A DNA stretch of 15,035 bases. It comes from DATDRQ01 sp035291645. GTDB taxonomy: Bacteria; Chloroflexota; Anaerolineae; Anaerolineales; UBA4823. The DNA is taken from contig DATDRQ010000203.1 in the NCBI GenBank assembly GCA_035291645.1, forward strand, positions 1-15,035. The letters are read 5' to 3'. The position numbers and the translations under genes are program-made. Below are positions 13,838 through 15,035 of the stretch, piece by piece. Each line of letters starts with the position of its first letter. Position 1 is the stretch's first letter. The notes beneath the pieces were generated by a model. That model was not told where the DNA came from. It searched no databases and saw only the letters and a list, made by a program, of their open reading frames with translations.

Positions 13838-13846
13838 ATTATAACA
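13838..13846 (-). promoter_or_regulatory. Extended -10 promoter (TGTTATAAT) of the right membrane-protein gene
   Basis: On the minus strand GTGTTATAATCC matches the element before the left paralogue. It lies 19 nt past the SPFH stop and about 128 nt before the ATG. A TTGATC with 19-bp spacing overlaps the SPFH stop and could be a weak -35. Confidence 0.6.
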
Positions 13847-13864
13847 CAGGCAAATTTTACCGGA

Positions 13865-15028
13865 TCAAGGGGTGGGGCTTGGCGTCGGGGTAAGCGTGGG
13901 TGTAGGGGTTCCAGCCGGGGTGATTTCCGGATTGAGCGATTCGGGCGTCCCGTCGACCGGTCCTTCGGGGGTGCCCATCCCAAAGCCCAGGTCCTGGCTG
14001 ATGTCTGGCAGCGGCAGGATGTATGGGTTGTTGTTGGGAACCAGCATGACCCGGATCCCCGGAGCGAGCTTGTCGATATAGCGCAGGGTCAGCAGGTCTT
14101 TGTTCTGCTGGAGCGCGGCGGCGAGCAATCTGAGAGCCTCCGCTTCCGCCAGGGCCTTGAACAAGACGACGTCGGCTTCAGCCTGCCCTTCGGCCCGGAT
14201 GGCTTGCGCCCGGCCCTGGGCTTCCAGGCTCAGTTTATCGCGTTGCCCTTCCGCCAGTTTGCGCATCTGTTCTGCTTCGTACTCTTTCTGCGTGCGGGCC
14301 TGTTCGGCGATCTGCTTCTGCTCGATGGCCGAAGCGTACTGGGGCGAGAAAGAGATATTGCGGAGCAGGAACTGGTCGAGTACGAAACCTTTGCGGCTGA
14401 ACTCTTCCCGGAGCAGCTCCTCCAGGTTGTTCTCCAGGTTTTTACGCTTGGAACTATTCACCTCATCTGCAGTAAACTGCGAGACTTCGGTGCGCAGGAT
14501 GCCGCGCATGACCGGACGGACGAAATCGTCCACGTAGCGGTCCTGGAAGTCGATGTGCACCCGGATCGCTTCGTTAGGGTCGATGCGGTAGATGATGCTG
14601 CTATCCAGGTAGACCGCCTGCCCGTCCGAGGTGCGGGCTGCGATGGCGTCATTACCGACGCGCGCCCCTTCGTAAGGCTCGGTCGACATGGTGTAGTTCT
14701 GCCAGTAAATCGGGTAACGCACGACCTGTTCGGCGAGAGGAACGATCCAGTGCAGGCCGGAGCGCATGGGTTGTTCGCGGTAACCGTCCCGGCTGATTAC
14801 CGAGATCACTATCCCGACCTCCTGGGGTTCGATGAAGACCAGGCTCGCGCTCAGCAGGGTGATCCCAAGGGTGATGAGCAAGATCAGGATGATCCGGCCG
14901 CGGGTCACGGCGCGGGCGCCTTCTGTGACGCCGCCGCGCTGGTAGCCGCGCATCACGTAGAGGATCAGGATGATGAAAAACAGAACCCAGGCGATGAGCG
15001 TGACTGCGTTGAGGAGATTGTCTAGCAT
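13865..15028 (-). CDS. SPFH/prohibitin-like membrane protein
   Basis: A 387-residue protein; its ATG (complement of 15026-15028) lies 7 nt from the window edge, so the ribosome-binding site cannot be judged. Two transmembrane helices (about 8-26 and 46-66) precede the SPFH domain, which opens SLVFIEPQEVGIVISV and contains GLHWIVPLAEQVVRYPIYW and the phrase LRTEVSQFTADEV. A long Ala/Glu/Gln/Lys-rich coiled coil (about 235-305; QIAEQARTQKEYEAEQMRK, AEGQAEADVVLFKALAEAEA) is typical of prohibitins and HflK/HflC. The C-terminus is a Thr/Pro low-complexity tail. Family members oligomerise into membrane rings that organise microdomains and modulate proteases such as FtsH. No nfeD or ftsH gene is visible in the window. 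It is followed on the same strand by the right 187-residue membrane protein. Confidence 0.92.
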   Translation of the reverse strand: MLDNLLNAVTLIAWVLFFIILILYVMRGYQRGGVTEGARAVTRGRIILILLITLGITLLSASLVFIEPQEVGIVISVISRDGYREQPMRSGLHWIVPLAEQVVRYPIYWQNYTMSTEPYEGARVGNDAIAARTSDGQAVYLDSSIIYRIDPNEAIRVHIDFQDRYVDDFVRPVMRGILRTEVSQFTADEVNSSKRKNLENNLEELLREEFSRKGFVLDQFLLRNISFSPQYASAIEQKQIAEQARTQKEYEAEQMRKLAEGQRDKLSLEAQGRAQAIRAEGQAEADVVLFKALAEAEALRLLAAALQQNKDLLTLRYIDKLAPGIRVMLVPNNNPYILPLPDISQDLGFGMGTPEGPVDGTPESLNPEITPAGTPTPTLTPTPSPTP

Positions 15029-15035
15029 AGGCGGA

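Noticed and set aside
14204..15025. Long plus-strand frame opposite the SPFH gene
   Set aside because: Composition (Asp/His/Leu-rich, no domain) is that of a reverse-strand shadow of the SPFH coding sequence.

Overview
The window is bacterial DNA, moderately GC-rich and densely coded. The gene content suggests the phylum Chloroflexota, class Anaerolineae. The pointers are secreted or anchored proteins with Thr/Pro tails, pentapeptide-repeat proteins ending in a Y-x-E-x-T-x-W-P-x-G cap, a very short membrane-fusion-like protein suited to a cell with one membrane, and a tandem-GAF sensor. The taxonomic placement is inference; there is no rRNA or marker gene here.

Left part (1-2976). A tandem-GAF sensor gene runs off the left edge on the minus strand. 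Next come a TlpA/thioredoxin-fold lipoprotein (906-1736, minus) and a headless LysM-domain remnant (1922-2101, plus) that ends at a strong hairpin. A small minus-strand unit then encodes a 23-residue membrane peptide and a 187-residue single-pass membrane protein of no recognised family.

Centre (2974-9303). This is the core of the window: a divergent peptide-export locus. A minus-strand operon encodes a minimal HlyD-like protein and, overlapping it by 4 nt, an ABC transporter with an N-terminal C39 (double-glycine) peptidase. On the plus strand are a 58-residue peptide with its own promoter and terminator, a second ABC transporter with a catalytically dead C39-like N-terminus, and a 59-residue peptide. 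The two peptides share the N-terminal pattern M-K-V-[KR]-T-x-[LI]-K-A-G-N but are otherwise unrelated. I infer that they are the exported substrates. The layout resembles NHLM-type bacteriocin export (a peptidase-ABC, a second ABC and a secretion protein), but no peptide-modifying enzyme is visible.

Right part (9315-15028). The plus strand continues with two pentapeptide-repeat proteins, one a lipoprotein and one anchored by a transmembrane helix. Both carry a CPxxC motif between anchor and repeats. An orphan ParA-type ATPase follows. Converging on these from the right are a second 187-residue membrane protein, clearly a paralogue of the left one and preceded by the same extended -10 promoter, and an SPFH/prohibitin-like membrane protein.

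Taken together, the window may hold an undescribed Chloroflexota system: two leader-bearing small peptides, a split pair of transporters (one with active protease, one with dead protease domain), envelope-anchored pentapeptide proteins and a ParA ATPase, bracketed by a duplicated membrane protein family. The components and their arrangement are seen directly; that they work as one system is inference.
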